Below are positions 1 to 11,587 of a stretch of DNA of 64,000 nt, one piece after another. A model generated the notes under the pieces. The model made no database searches, was not told the DNA's origin, and worked only from the letters and a program-made list of their open reading frames with translations. This DNA is from Periconia sp. R9002 (Eukaryota > Ascomycota > Dothideomycetes > Pleosporales > Periconiaceae), in assembly GCA_023627715.1 (NCBI GenBank), contig JAMAHW010000049.1, positions 186,001 to 250,000 of the forward strand. Direction: 5' to 3'. The translations under genes were made by a program, and so were the position numbers. The first letter of the stretch is position 1. Each line of letters opens with the position of its first letter.

Positions 1-1233
1 ATGCGGCTGAACAAGACATGTGTAAGTGTGCCGTGTGCACTTGGTGGAGTTGGGAGTCGCTGGCTTCTTCGACCTCCTCCCACATCAGCTGTTTGTCCGG
101 ACGCCTTATGTAGTTAAGACGAGACTGGGCCATGAAAACTGGAAGTAATATACCCCCGGTTTCACATCTGCAGGAATGCCTCTTTAGCCGCCCCCTGGGT
201 GAGTTTCGGCTCATTGGCCCCAATTACGTTCGATCCCTGCCACCTAGTATCCAGTCTATAGTATATTATTTTCGTGCGCCTCCATCCGAGGGCACAATCC
301 AAGCTTGCGATCGGTTTGGGATCCATACTCCTGGTTGTATATATAATTCTCGTGTATATAATCGTCGCTCTTTTCCCCAAAGTCGTAGGGCTAGGCCAGC
401 TTCGTCAGCTCATAGGTTGCTGATGCCCTGGCTCCCTGGCTGAGCCGCCTTGAGTTTGAAACGAGGGGTTTCTTTCATGGTAGCAACCCAGTTTGAGAGT
501 GATTTGCTATTGGGACGCGTTTTCGTCCGATAGTCGTGTAGTAGTATATATAGTAGTCTCACATATGAGACAATGTTCCGTGATGGCTGGAATCATGAGA
601 TGCAAATGAACACTGCAGACAGGATTTCTATGTGCAAGCTCTATGCATGTCCATGTAGGATGGCCTTGCCTACTTTTGGTTTTGACGCCTAGATTTGGTG
701 ATATATGTAAGGAAGTCGTGTCCCATGGAGATTGAGCTGTCCGTATGTAATGTGTCAAATATTCTTTTGTGGGTTTCCTGACTGCATAGAAGGATTATCC
801 GTCCCCTGCCCACTGCTTATAATCGAGAACAACCATCCCTCTTGTGACTGCGAAAAGTACGTCGGCTGATGTCCACTAGGATCCCTTTTTCATCATTCAT
901 TTAGGGAATGATGAACAAGAGGTCCTAGTAGATATCAGCCGACTTACTTTTCGCAAATCATCCGCAGCCGCTGGTTCAGGCTTACTGTGTCAAACCATCC
1001 TCCTCCTTACCATAACGTCGGGAGATATAGGCCAGTTATCCTCTCCGCCGGCGAGGAGTGAGCTTTCCGTTTCCCTTATTGCTATTGGGTAATCTCCGGA
1101 CTTTGCTAGTATCAAACAGGATACCATCGCTCATACTAACTTCATAGTTGGACGTTTTACCCGAATTGGTATCCGGGGTAACCACCAAATCTAATATGTG
1201 AATACTCGTATATAGTCTAGGGAGGCATACCCC
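1..1233. other. gene-poor left edge
   Basis: No convincing coding region is visible. Short ORFs on both strands lack recognisable domains and have mixed, TATA-rich composition. The one structured element is the inverted repeat at 849-955, listed separately. The stretch probably belongs to the same decayed or intergenic block as the broken frame that follows. Confidence 0.5.
849..955. repeat. near-perfect 50-base inverted repeat (hairpin)
   Basis: The left arm is 849-898 and the right arm 906-955, with a 7-base loop. The arms start TGCGAAAAGTA and end CTTTTCGCA and match at about 44 of 50 positions. Several mismatches are transitions. No target-site duplication is obvious in the flanks, and no ORF crosses the element. 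It could be a foldback or MITE-like remnant, or a transcribed hairpin such as a milRNA precursor; the sequence alone cannot decide. Confidence 0.8.
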
Positions 1234-2193
1234 TCATGTTGTTTCCAGTGTGTATATAAAATGCCGTAAATCTGATCTGGAGCAGGTCCAAGCATGTTGT
1301 TGGGGCTTAACATCTGCAGTAGGTGTTTGGTTTGTGGTGCCGTCCATTGCCGTAGGATATATAAGTGAAAGGGGTGGAAATATCTGCATACGATCTGGCT
1401 TAATGATAAACCTGCGAAGCGGGAACAAGAACACGGGCGGATGGAAGCGTTCCAGGATGTGTTGTTCTATGAGATGGTCCTATACGAAGCCTTCGGTCCA
1501 CCATTGTCCGTCGCCCATTTGTACTTCTCGGAACATCCAGTAATAGTGTCTTGAAGATTGGGGGTCTCGGCCGCAAAATGCCAATGACCGCGCCAGAGAC
1601 GGACCCAGAGACACATAAAAAAGCCCAGGGCTGGTTCATAGCGCATACTCGGGTTTTAGCGTATAGCGGGTCGACAGTCTGATTTTTCGGCTCAACAGGC
1701 TTCGTAGGCTGGCATGATTAGGGTGGGGCTTGGTTGTACAAGCGTCAAGGAAGCGCGCGATGTTTTTAAAGACGTTCTCGTCTGTTTCGCCGTGAACGTT
1801 ATGGTTAGACTGGGGCGGACTAAAGGCGAACGGTCGCGTGTTCGAGGGGTAAAACATGTCCATGCGGAGAAAAGTATATAGACAGGTCGTATGAATGCGC
1901 GTCAAGTGTATATAGTTCGGGGATTTCTCTTGCAAAAAATGAGGGGCAAGATTGGTACACATAGCCGGTCCCAAAAAATAGTAGATGTGAGTCCAGTTGA
2001 TAATGTTGAATGGAATATGGAGATCCAGGGCTGACTGTGTGCTCGCCTGGAGAGGGGTCATTTTGGATATCACATTCGTGGAAGAAACGTTATGTTGGAG
2101 GACATCTAGCCAATCCGTCAGTGATTAAGTCTTGCGCTCGAAGACAAGTGACGTACCATGATCAACAATGTTCATACGAAGGTCGTTCCTTCT
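1234..2193 (-). pseudogene. decayed reading frame of unknown family with three in-frame stops
   Basis: One minus-strand frame runs about 320 codons from 2193 to the stop at 1234. It is interrupted only by TAA at 2125-2127, TGA at 1636-1638 and TAG at 1480-1482. That is far fewer stops than expected by chance, and the frame carries protein-like stretches rich in Trp, Tyr and Phe, for example around 1500-1530. Each stop is one C-to-T change away from CAA, CGA or CAG, as repeat-induced point mutation or ordinary decay would produce. I recognise no domain. It could instead be exons of a live gene with unseen introns, but no good donor/acceptor pair removes the stops. Confidence 0.4.
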
Positions 2194-4609
2194 TTAAAAA
2201 CTCCGACGTTAAGTTGAAGTCATTGGTACAGGCATTCTAGCTCATACTGTGGCAGAACCGGCTTCTGTTGAGCGGTAAATGGAGGCATGCAATGCTAGTT
2301 CCTAATTGGAGGTGTAGGCTGAAAGGGTGATCCAAATCCAGCCAGAAAGAACATCGCGCAGAGATTCGGAAGTCACATCTGGACAAGAAGTAGACCGAGA
2401 AGGATGATCGAGTCTAGAATGTTGCGCAATATGTTAGAACCAAGATGAAGACGGGTTCGGGGAGGGGATGATTACTTACCCAGTCATCTGTAGTGTATGT
2501 AGTTCACTGGACGAGGAAAAAATGCTTGGAGAAGAACAAGATACGGAGGGAAATGTTGCAGAGTTTCGATGGAACAGTAGAAATCGAACTGAACAATAAA
2601 GTGAAGACCTGCTCACCGTAGCTTTTGCGGGCGTATGGTTAGACAAGCACCGGACATGGCCAAAGTGCGCAAGAAGAGAGAAATATAAGAGACAAAGTAC
2701 ATTCACAGAGCCGAAAAATGAGAGATAAAGAAAGAAAAGATGTATAGCATAGATTCTTTACAGAGAATGACAGGTGCAGATGGAGGACACCCGTCCATAG
2801 ACGGCAAATAGATATGAGAGGATGTAAGTTTTACGAGGAAATAGAAAAAACCCAATAGCCACAGCAAAGAAAATTTGAGGAAAATAGAAGACTTGAAAAA
2901 CCAAGCTTGCAGCGAACAAAACATGTGAAATAAAGAGAGAATGCAGCGAGGAAATAAAACGAGGTTTGAAGTAATGGCAAGTCCGACTTATATACTCCAC
3001 CCGACCTCCAGTAACTGCGACTCCGAAAAAGTCACAAGTCAGCATTCGGAGCTTCCAACCCAGGCCCGCAAGCAACAGGAGCATAAACTAATTCTGCGGG
3101 ATGACTTACTATCAACGGCTTCGGCTACGTGAGCATGCATGATGAGCTGTATAACTTTATACTGTTTTTTGCCGTTGCTTGAGCTGCTTTTCACGCTGCT
3201 ACCCGTTGTTGAGGTCACACGACCTACCAATTCCGCGAGGACAGCTCATTTTTCTGCCTTGAGATTTGACGTACCTTCCCGGCAGCTTCACGCTTCAATT
3301 GCATCTCGGAGTGAAAAACGTAATTCGTAATACAGCTCGCATATCTGCAGGCTGGCTTGATTCGCCGCGTAGGGAAAGGATAAACTATCATTCATACCGC
3401 GACAAGGTACTAGAGTTGTACAATTCCAAGAACGAGAGCTTTTCAGCTCAATTTTGTTGGACCGTCTCTTAGGATCATCTGTTTTGCATACTACCAGACA
3501 CCTCAGTTCTCTACCTTGCCTCGCGACTCAGCACACCGCTCCTCCCCTCCCCGTCTTCTGTCACACATTCCCGCTACCTCTCCACGCGTCCACCCATGCC
3601 TCAATCCTCAACAACGCACCTCCCATCCCGATGCCTCATCAATCCGTCTCCCATCCAAGCGCCCATCTCCGCCCCCCCAAAACACGCCACTCTATCCTTC
3701 CCCTTCTCTCTCCCGCCACCAAAAGTTTCCAAAGACTTCATCCCCAATCCTCCACTTAAGTCGCGAATCCTACCTACCCCAAAGCACATACCCGCTAACC
3801 ACAAACACTTCACCCCCACCACACTCTCTAACAAAATGCACACCCCGGTTTCACCTTCCGTTCCCGTGCGGTAGGTAAAATTGCCAGAGAGTGTATACGG
3901 GAACTGGGACGCGGGTCCGCGGATCCGCGGGTTCCACACACCTCACCCTTTTTCTCTTTCTCTCCTTTTCACCGCTTCGATGTCATGCTGTGACACGGTT
4001 TGAATGTGATTCTTCCTTTTCGGTTCTTCTATTTGCACTCACTGTGTGACGCTGACGCTGCTTTTCTGGTTTGGGAATATGTGGTGGGAAGTGGTTTAAT
4101 GTAGGTAGGTGCATGTTACTTACGTATGCATGGACATGTGTATGCGCATGTGCGTAAAGTATATATAAATTTGCAAGGATATGGTGAGATGCAGCTCCTT
4201 AGTGAAGCAAAGAGTGTTCCTGTGTGTTCTGAATACGCAAATGGGAATAGCAGAAAATGGAAGTGCTGGAAAGAGGAAAAGTATGATTTTGCTCTAGTTT
4301 GCTCTGAAATGAGATGTGATGCAATGCTATGTTGTATGTATATACAAGACTGCTAGATGGACGCGATTTTCTTGTATGCCAAGATAGAAATGTTGATGAA
4401 AGAACCCAAAAATGCCGTATGTGACATGAAGACATGAAACGATATGGAAATGCAAAGAAAGATGTTCCGCCCAAGCGCCAAAAGAAAAAGGACAGAAACG
4501 CCGTAGAGTCCTGCCCCCAACAACGCAAAGGAAACCACAGGGAGATGCAAAATGAGACAAAGAAGAACCCCATCGGACAACTTTTAACCCTCGATTGTCC
4601 TGTTTTTCT
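2194..4609. other. intergenic stretch with pyrimidine-rich tract
   Basis: No supportable gene. A C/T-rich tract on the plus strand spans about 3516-3860 and creates overlapping low-complexity ORFs that look like composition artefacts. A perfect 14-base GC palindrome lies at 3917-3930. The right part lies beyond the 3' end of the MFS gene and probably holds its 3' UTR. Confidence 0.5.
3917..3930. repeat. 14-base perfect palindrome CCGCGGATCCGCGG
   Basis: The 14 bases read identically on both strands and contain paired CCG/CGG triplets. That arrangement resembles the everted or inverted CGG half-sites bound by Zn2Cys6 transcription factors. No adjacent gene start makes this role likely, so it is noted only as a structural curiosity. 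Confidence 0.3.
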
Positions 4610-6238
4610 TCATACCGTCATCCCGGCCCCACCCTTTTCGTCAACCCACGCAGCGCTCCTCCAAGCCTTGACTCCGCTCTCAAACATGCGGTCAATCTCC
4701 ACCACACTCCGTCCCATCATCTCAGGCACAACAGCCCACGTTGCCACGGCCGCCACGACACTAGTGCCCATAAACACAAATCCCGTCTTAGCCTTGAGAT
4801 CCGCTTGATCGGGGTTATACAGGAACGGCAGGACGAAGTTTGTGAAGATGCTGGCAAGATACGCGGCGATACCTCCGATGGATTGCGATGTAGCGCGGAG
4901 ACGCAGCGACGAGACCTCGGACATGATGGTGTAGGAAGCGGACCAGCAGCCGAGGCCGCAGACGAAGATTATGAGCATCATGAAGGCAGCGGTGAGCCAT
5001 TTAGAGATGCCTCCGGGGGCAGCGGCCGAAGGTATGACGCCAGTAACGCCCATGGCGGCCCAGAGCGCGGCAGTAACGAGGAGGGAGTAGATTGTGACCT
5101 TCCGGCGAGAGAGGCGGGAAAGGGTCCATGTAGAGCCGGCATTGCCTGCGAAGCCAACGATGATGCCGACGATGAGGAACACGAGGGAGAACATGGTGCT
5201 CATGCCGAGTTGTTGGAGAAAGTAGGAAGCCGAGGTGAGCAAGGGGAGGCCAAAAAGGGGCGGGAGGAAGTTGGCGAAGATGACGATGCCCGTTCGAGGG
5301 AGGTTCGTGCCCTTAAAGCACTCGGCGTAGGTGATGGCCCCAGTATCGACGTTCTTGGAGCGCTCTTCTTGTTCGGCGGCTATGAGGTCTGCAAGAACTT
5401 TGTCACCATCATTCTTCGGCGCGAAGAGCCGGTGGATGCTTGCGCGGGCTTCCTCGAGGCGGTCCTGGCGTACTAGGTAGGCGGGGGATTCGGGTAGGGT
5501 AAAACCCAGCAGGAAGGGAGCGATGCAGAAGACCCATTGGAGGCCGAGGACGAGGAGATAGCCAAAGTCGGTTTCAACGCCGTTGACGCCAAAGACTGCG
5601 AGGGCGCCCAGGAGTTGTCCAAAGAGGTTGGCGGCAGGTACAACGGCCATCGAAGCGCCACGGAGACAGACGGGAGCGGTCTCGGATATCCACGTTTGGG
5701 TTGTGATTTTGAGCAGAGCGGTGGCCGCGCCTTGGAGTACTTTCCCGAGGAGGAAGACACCGCGCTTGCCGTTGACACCGGGGATTCGATTGGCAATGAA
5801 TATTATCAGAACAGCGATGGTTATGAGTACGGCACCGCAGAGCATGCAGGCCTTTCTTCCTCTTCTATCGGCAAGAGGACCCGCCGCGACGGCTCCGAAC
5901 AATTGTCCTACAGATGGCATTGCGAGGAACAATGAAAGCCAGATGCCTGGAATGATCCACTTTTCCTTCCCATCTTCAATCTTGTCGAAAGCGCCAAAGT
6001 CGCGTTGGAAAGGATCTAGAGATGCGACAGCACCCACGACCGCTAGATCGTAGCCCCAGAGGCAAACAACGGATGAGAGGCCTATTATCCAGTAGGTGAC
6101 TTTTTTATATTGCCGGAAGGCTTGGCCCATAGTGAGCTTGGCATCTGAGCGGATGGTTTCGTTTAATTCTTCTGGCTTCGGCACGAGGGGATCTTCTGTG
6201 TTTGTTGTTGTCAATGATTGAATTTTATTCATCTCCAT
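4610..6238 (-). CDS. MFS sugar transporter (hexose/maltose permease type)
   Basis: This is a 542-residue plasma-membrane transporter of the sugar porter family (TC 2.A.1.1), expected to move a hexose or alpha-glucoside with protons. Seen: a cytosolic N-terminus, about 12 hydrophobic segments, GPLADRRGRK in the loop after helix 2, the PESPAYLV motif before the central loop, and a C-terminal VPEMMGRSVVEIDRMF that corresponds to the family VPETKGRT block. The family R/K-W after PESP is replaced by AY, so substrate is uncertain. I chose the ATG at 6238 because the frame upstream (to 6361) encodes no transporter-like sequence. GTAAGT at 6365-6360 suggests a 5'-UTR intron. No intron is needed in the coding part. 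Length is normal for the family. Confidence 0.9.
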   Translation of the reverse strand: MEMNKIQSLTTTNTEDPLVPKPEELNETIRSDAKLTMGQAFRQYKKVTYWIIGLSSVVCLWGYDLAVVGAVASLDPFQRDFGAFDKIEDGKEKWIIPGIWLSLFLAMPSVGQLFGAVAAGPLADRRGRKACMLCGAVLITIAVLIIFIANRIPGVNGKRGVFLLGKVLQGAATALLKITTQTWISETAPVCLRGASMAVVPAANLFGQLLGALAVFGVNGVETDFGYLLVLGLQWVFCIAPFLLGFTLPESPAYLVRQDRLEEARASIHRLFAPKNDGDKVLADLIAAEQEERSKNVDTGAITYAECFKGTNLPRTGIVIFANFLPPLFGLPLLTSASYFLQQLGMSTMFSLVFLIVGIIVGFAGNAGSTWTLSRLSRRKVTIYSLLVTAALWAAMGVTGVIPSAAAPGGISKWLTAAFMMLIIFVCGLGCWSASYTIMSEVSSLRLRATSQSIGGIAAYLASIFTNFVLPFLYNPDQADLKAKTGFVFMGTSVVAAVATWAVVPEMMGRSVVEIDRMFESGVKAWRSAAWVDEKGGAGMTV

Positions 6239-9075
6239 GGTAACTTGATAGCAGGTGACTCCAGAAAGGCCAAACGTGAGGTATTGTGTGAAGTGAACAA
6301 GAAAAGGGTCTGAGGAATGGCTAGAGTCGTTCAGGATAAGTATATATACAAACCCAAACACTTACCATAAAGAAAATCCGACTAGACCCTTATCCAGTCG
6401 GAGGCATGAAGACAAGGGGAAGAAGCACGAACCTTCCCTAAATTCATCTCAACTAACAACGGAGCCAAACAACATCGCGCAAGCAGCCGCGGCACGCACA
6501 ACACAGCCCAGCTAAACAAAACTCAAAATTCCATACACCAGTCGCCGGTGTGCAGTGGTGTCGCAAGCATACCCTCCCATCGTGGCTCATCCCTCCTTCT
6601 AACAGTTGAAAATATGGGGTAGTCTCGTAAGGCGACCTCGGGTCTTGGCCCGAAGTTCGCGAATGCCCCAACCCCTTGTCTACCGCGCAAGCTTTGTAGA
6701 ATCGGGCAAGGCTTTCGTGCGGGAACTAAATCTTCGTGGGAGTTAAGGAGATTTGAGACGGGGACGAGCGTATCTGCTTTTATCGGCGTCGTCAGCATGG
6801 AATTCTGAACTGGTGGATTGTTGGAGTTAAGAGTAGGTCGTCTTTTACGAGACCAACCTACATCGACTAGTGTACTTTCCTCTTTGGGATTGCTGGGCGT
6901 ACGTACACCTACAAGTGCCTACCTAGGTATGTACCCCAAAAACCCAAGCAGTTCTTCGACACTGGTACCGGTGCCTGATTTCCAGCATCCTACTCCCACG
7001 TGTACAGAGTAAAACTGTCTGGCGAGCTATATTCCTAATTTTGTTAGCCCGGAATACTTCTCATTTTCAGCAACGTGAAGGCGAAGAGTATGCAGGTAAC
7101 ATCTCAAAAAGGTGTTGTACACGAGAAGAAAGTTAGGGGTTCAAAAATGGCAATTAGCTATTTGTCTATGTATATATGCATATGCTGTGGGATTGATGCA
7201 GACAATCGGGATCTAGAATACATACTACCTATATAGAGAGTATGTATTTATCAATTGATGTCAACGGTATCAACAAGAGCAAGAAGAACCAGCGAATTTT
7301 CAAATATGCTGCACAAAGCATCAACCGCAGTATCTACGTATACCGTACATCAGCAATCCATACAATCTATTAACAATCAGCGAAGGATCAAACGTAGCGG
7401 AACCCAAGTGTCAACACGCCCATGTCGATACCACTAGTGATCTAGTTGCCAATTCCTACCGCGACGATCATCTCCCACCTCGCATTAGAACTCACAGGTA
7501 GCCTCTGAACCTATCAATTGATATTGATACTACTACTATAGACTAGCAAGACTAACGCAAACCCCTATTATGAGAAGGGAGATAACGAAGGTGTATGCTT
7601 ATCTTGTTCTCTTCAAGACCTTCTACTCGCACGCAAAGCTCCACACTCTCAACCTTGGCCAACCCAGTTGTCACCGTACGACAGTGACCATCTCTTCTGT
7701 CAACCCATTGATAACATTACATACTCGCCAAAACACTGCTTCATACACATAACAAAACGAAAGTGAACAAACACCCGCAAGCCCCAAATAACACCAAAAG
7801 TCGGGTCGTACATTGCACACTCTTACGCCCACAGCAAATCAGCAAAAGCAGAGACAAAAAGCATGTCGAGCTCGAAGGAATAAACAAGAGATTGATGCGA
7901 ATCATGAGATAAACAATAACCACTCGCCCCTCCCTATCTACAGATCCACTTCCGTACTTACGCGTCCCGTCTTGAGACATGGGGCGCTTGTAGGTACTGC
8001 AGTGGAGCAAGGTGGAACTGAAGTATCAATGCATATGCATCACTGCCTGGTTTACTTGGCGTGTGCCGTGAACCCTCCCTGTTAGAAAATGCACGCGGGT
8101 GTGAGTCAGGGGTGCGTATGCAGGTGTATGTATGAAGTGCAGCAAAAGAAGTTTGGTAGATTGATGTGGGTTGTGTTTTATGTTCTGTATTTGCACATGT
8201 ACATGTAGATGTTACTGGGTGAGGTAGTTAGCCATCGCTTTCTATCTTTTCTTGGAATGGATGCAGACCTGTTTTTTTCCGTTGCAGGTTTTTTTTTCTG
8301 TGTTGCTTTATCATATCAAGTAGGTAGAGAGAGAAAACTAAAAGATGAAGACCGATGTCATTGTAGATGTCGAATAGTTGTGTGTGTAATCGACAGATAC
8401 AGTACTCCCTCCCTACCTGTGTGTCCATCTTGGCGGTGGACAGTATTGTTAAACCTTTATCTGTGTCGCTTCGGCGAGTAATTCAATACTCTGCGACGAT
8501 CGAGTTTGTATCTTCTGAATTTTTAACAACATTTTTCACAAAATTTTACCCCTCGCCCCCTTTCTCTCTCTGGCTATATGATTGGAAGGATTTTTTTTTG
8601 ATGACTTCCCCCTCCCCTCCCCTCCCCTTCCTCCTTCATTAGTATCGACGAGTGCTATAGTGATGCGTTCGATACAGCTGAGAGGGAAGTAAGGACATAT
8701 ATCTACTTACATACTAATCAAGTCCCTCCGTTCCCCCTTTTCATAGTCAACAAGTGAGCATATACCAAAGACCCCCCACGCACGCCCAAAACAACAAAGT
8801 TGAACGAGGTACATGGGTTGTAATGAGCCGAGCTCTGCACGCATGTGGATAGTAATCGAGGCAGCAACATAGGAAAACAGGTAAATGGTCACAGTGGAGA
8901 CGGTAAGAAGTATAAAAGATTTTTCTCCCCCGTACTACTATCTTCATCCGAGTTCAGCAAAAAGGTGCTTCCCTTGTTGCTACTCGTATGTATACAAACT
9001 CACCACCTAAATCCGACATCTGAAATGCGTTTAAATAAAATCATCAATCATCCCCTTCTCTACGACACACCTCGT
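6239..9075. other. intergenic region between MFS transporter and GH72 gene
   Basis: The left part is the promoter and 5' UTR of the MFS gene, with a donor-like GTAAGT at 6365-6360 on the minus strand. The remainder has no convincing gene; small ORFs show no domain. A C4T-type tract at 8608-8627 gives four G-runs on the minus strand. The far right is probably the 3' UTR of the GH72 gene. Confidence 0.5.
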
Positions 9076-10793
9076 TCACAAAACCAGTACCCCCGCTATA
9101 GAAACCGCAGCAAGTGTCGCATACGCGATGCCCAGCGCCCGTCCATACCCCACGAACGATGGCCCATACGTACTCACAGAGCCGCCCCGACTCGAGCTCG
9201 ACGAGCCCGAGCCCGACGCGACGCCCTCAGTCCCTCTCCCCGTAGGACTAGCAACAGACCCCGTCCCCGCCGTACCGAGCGCCTGCAACAAACTCGCACA
9301 TCCTGAACTGGTCGACGCGCTCTGTAGGGAGGCGACGCCGCTGAAGCCGCACGCGCTGCTGCTGCGGCCGTTGCCGATGTAGTATTGGTTCGCTACCCAC
9401 GCGAGCTGATCCTTGGGGTCGCAGCCGCTGAGGGCGCCGTAGGTGCCTGTCGTGGCGTTGTGCGTGATACCCGCGCAGAATTTGTCGTTGGCGCCGCAGA
9501 TGAAGTCGATGGCGGCGCCGTACTTGGTCTGGTCGTTCGAGCGAACGTTGCATTGAAGGTTGGCGGCCATGCAGGCGCAGAGCTGCGGATTCACAGGCGG
9601 CGGTAATGGTGAGGCGACTGCAGCCCAGTTGGATGTCACGCTTGGGCAAGCGGGCGCGCTGGTTGTAGGGCTGTAGGCGCTGCGGGCCGTGGAAGATGGC
9701 GAGATGGATGCGAGTTGCGAGCGTAGCGAGGTAAAGTCCGGATAGGGTGACACGCTGGCGTCGTTGTTGGTCAGGGAGACAAGACCGTAGTTGTTTTCGC
9801 CCATGAACCATTCGTAGACGATGCCGCCCGAGAAGACGGACGTCATGTTGCCGTAGAGGACAGGCACTTCGGTGAAGGGACGGTGGGTCGGGCCACCCGC
9901 GTTTTCGAGCCCTTCAATGCAGCCATACTCTGCAAAAAAGACTGGCACTGGGTAGTCGGAGAAAAACTTGACTCGCTCATCGTAGGATGACGCTGTGTAG
10001 GAGCTGTTGCCGCACCACGAGTAGACGTTGTAGCCCCAGAAGTCGATCTGTGTGCGATTTCCGGAATTTCCGGGCTCGCAGGCAAAGTAGTGTGCCAATT
10101 CATTGCGTGAAGGGACATCGGCTGTCGCGTAACCAACGCCGAGGGTATTGCGATAGCCCTGGCTCTGGATATACCCCTTTGTATCGCGCACTGCAGCTTT
10201 GACGTAGGCAGCGGCGGCGGTCTGGTTGTTGGCACTGACATTCTCATTGCCGGCGAAGAAACCAATAACATTCTTGTACTTGGAGAGTGAGTCAATGACA
10301 CTAGTATACCGCTGATACAGTGAAACATCCCAGCTGGGACTATCTGATATGATAGACAATCCTGGCTCACCCAGGTCCGCAATCACATATATATCTGCCG
10401 CGGCCAATTGCTCCATGCAGTCATCGTGGTTCTGTTTGGGATCGATGGCATAGACGCGAAGGACATTGGTGTATATCTGTTTCAGGTAAGGGATATCACG
10501 CTTGCAGCCGTTTCCATCGGCGAGCGGGTCAGTGTACTTGGTGTTGGAATCGACGGAGCCGTTGGGTGAGTAGTTTTGCTGGTACGCAACTCCGCGCATA
10601 TAGCTCGTTGGAGTCAGCGCAATGTCACTGCCGTGATACGACGTATTTCAACTTACAACTGCGACCCATTGTTGGTGTAGAAGAAATGCTGGCCATATAC
10701 TTGGATGTCCGGAATGGAATTGTAACTCTGGGCTTGTACACCAGCTCCTAGCGAAAGCGCCGCCGCCAGAAACCCGGTCCAGGCGGTCTTCAT
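9076..10793 (-). CDS. GPI-anchored 1,3-beta-glucanosyltransferase, GH72 with X8 domain
   Basis: This cell-wall enzyme cuts and re-joins beta-1,3-glucan chains at the cell surface (Gel/Gas family). Exons are 10793-10657 and 10603-9076 with a 53-base intron (GTAAGT donor); the split Phe codon gives the family NGSQFY-RGVAYQ block. The protein has 554 residues: a signal peptide (residues 1-21), the GH72 domain with acid/base Glu in GNEN and nucleophile Glu in FAEYGC, then a Cys-rich X8/CBM43 domain (about 375-470, CACMAANLQC and CGFSG). A Ser/Gly-rich linker and a hydrophobic C-terminal tail fit GPI attachment. The X8 domain places it in the GAS1/GAS2-like (Cys-box plus) subgroup. Start chosen for the signal peptide. 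Confidence 0.96.
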
Positions 10794-11587
10794 CGTGTGA
10801 CACACTCAGTACTAACGAAGGACGGGGTTGGTACAAAACGAGCGATGCAACAGCCCAGTGAGACGCACAGAAGCCCGTCTTGGCAGCTCAAGAGCAAGAG
10901 TTCTTACTTTTCAAATGGCACGTTGATATCAGTGAGGGATAGATATATGGGCCGGAGAGACCGGGAATTGGCGGGCACGCTGGAGAGAGCAAAGAATGAC
11001 GCCGGAAGGAAAAACGCGCGTCGCCGGAGCGAAGCCCCCAGGTAATACCTCATAGCTGCGATGTGTAGAGCAGGCGTGTACATGCGGGGCGTTCCTATCA
11101 GAGCATGGCTGGCTGGCTAGACTCCAACCATCTAGCGATAGTGGCAGCATGCTAGCCGTGTCCGGACATGGCTCGGGGGCTAGCTGCGGCTTGATTATAC
11201 CACGCCTCAGGGCAATAAGGCGAGGTTACGCAAGCCGCATACATCTAGTCAGCTAATCAAATCCCCCAGTCGTCACCTGGGCTAGAGGATTGCTCTTTCG
11301 GTGAAAGTAAAAGCTTGTTTATGCACTCTCTGGCCGGGATTCATTGCTTGATCGTGAACCATAACCAACATTGGTGGTGCCAAAAACTTGTATACCTTTT
11401 ATTTCCTCTCATGTCCATCAATGAGATGCTTCTACAGAAAGCACCACCGGTATCAACCACTACTATAGACGGAGGGAAATCTCTCACCCGGGACCCAACC
11501 AACGCCGGTTCAAATGCAAAGAAGAAAAACGTAAATGCTATGCCATCCACAACAGTCCCGTTCCTAGCGTCCAAGCTAACGAATGGA
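10794..11587. other. intergenic: GH72 promoter and NMD3 3' flank
   Basis: No gene is supportable. The left part is the promoter and 5' UTR of the GH72 gene, which reads leftwards. A nested inverted repeat sits at 11185-11239. The right end is the 3' flank of NMD3. Confidence 0.5.
11185..11239. repeat. 55-base nested inverted repeat
   Basis: TGCGGCTTG at 11185-11193 pairs perfectly with CAAGCCGCA at 11231-11239. Inside it, CGCCT at 11203-11207 pairs with AGGCG at 11218-11222. The nested stems would fold into one compact hairpin. It lacks tRNA landmarks such as a TTC-box arm. It lies about 390 bases upstream of the GH72 start. Confidence 0.5.

Noticed and set aside
849..955. CRISPR-like repeat
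   Set aside because: It is a single palindrome, not an array, and the DNA is fungal nuclear.
3454..3939. Several overlapping ORFs of about 100 codons on both strands
   Set aside because: They arise from a C/T-rich tract; their composition is Pro/Ser/His or Gly only and no domain is visible.
4595..5476. 293-codon plus-strand ORF
   Set aside because: It is antisense to the MFS transporter, which has clear family motifs; the ORF has Asp/Glu/Gly-rich composition typical of a shadow frame.
9248..9811. 187-codon minus-strand ORF inside the GH72 gene
   Set aside because: It overlaps the X8 domain in another frame and has Arg/Leu/Gln-rich shadow composition.
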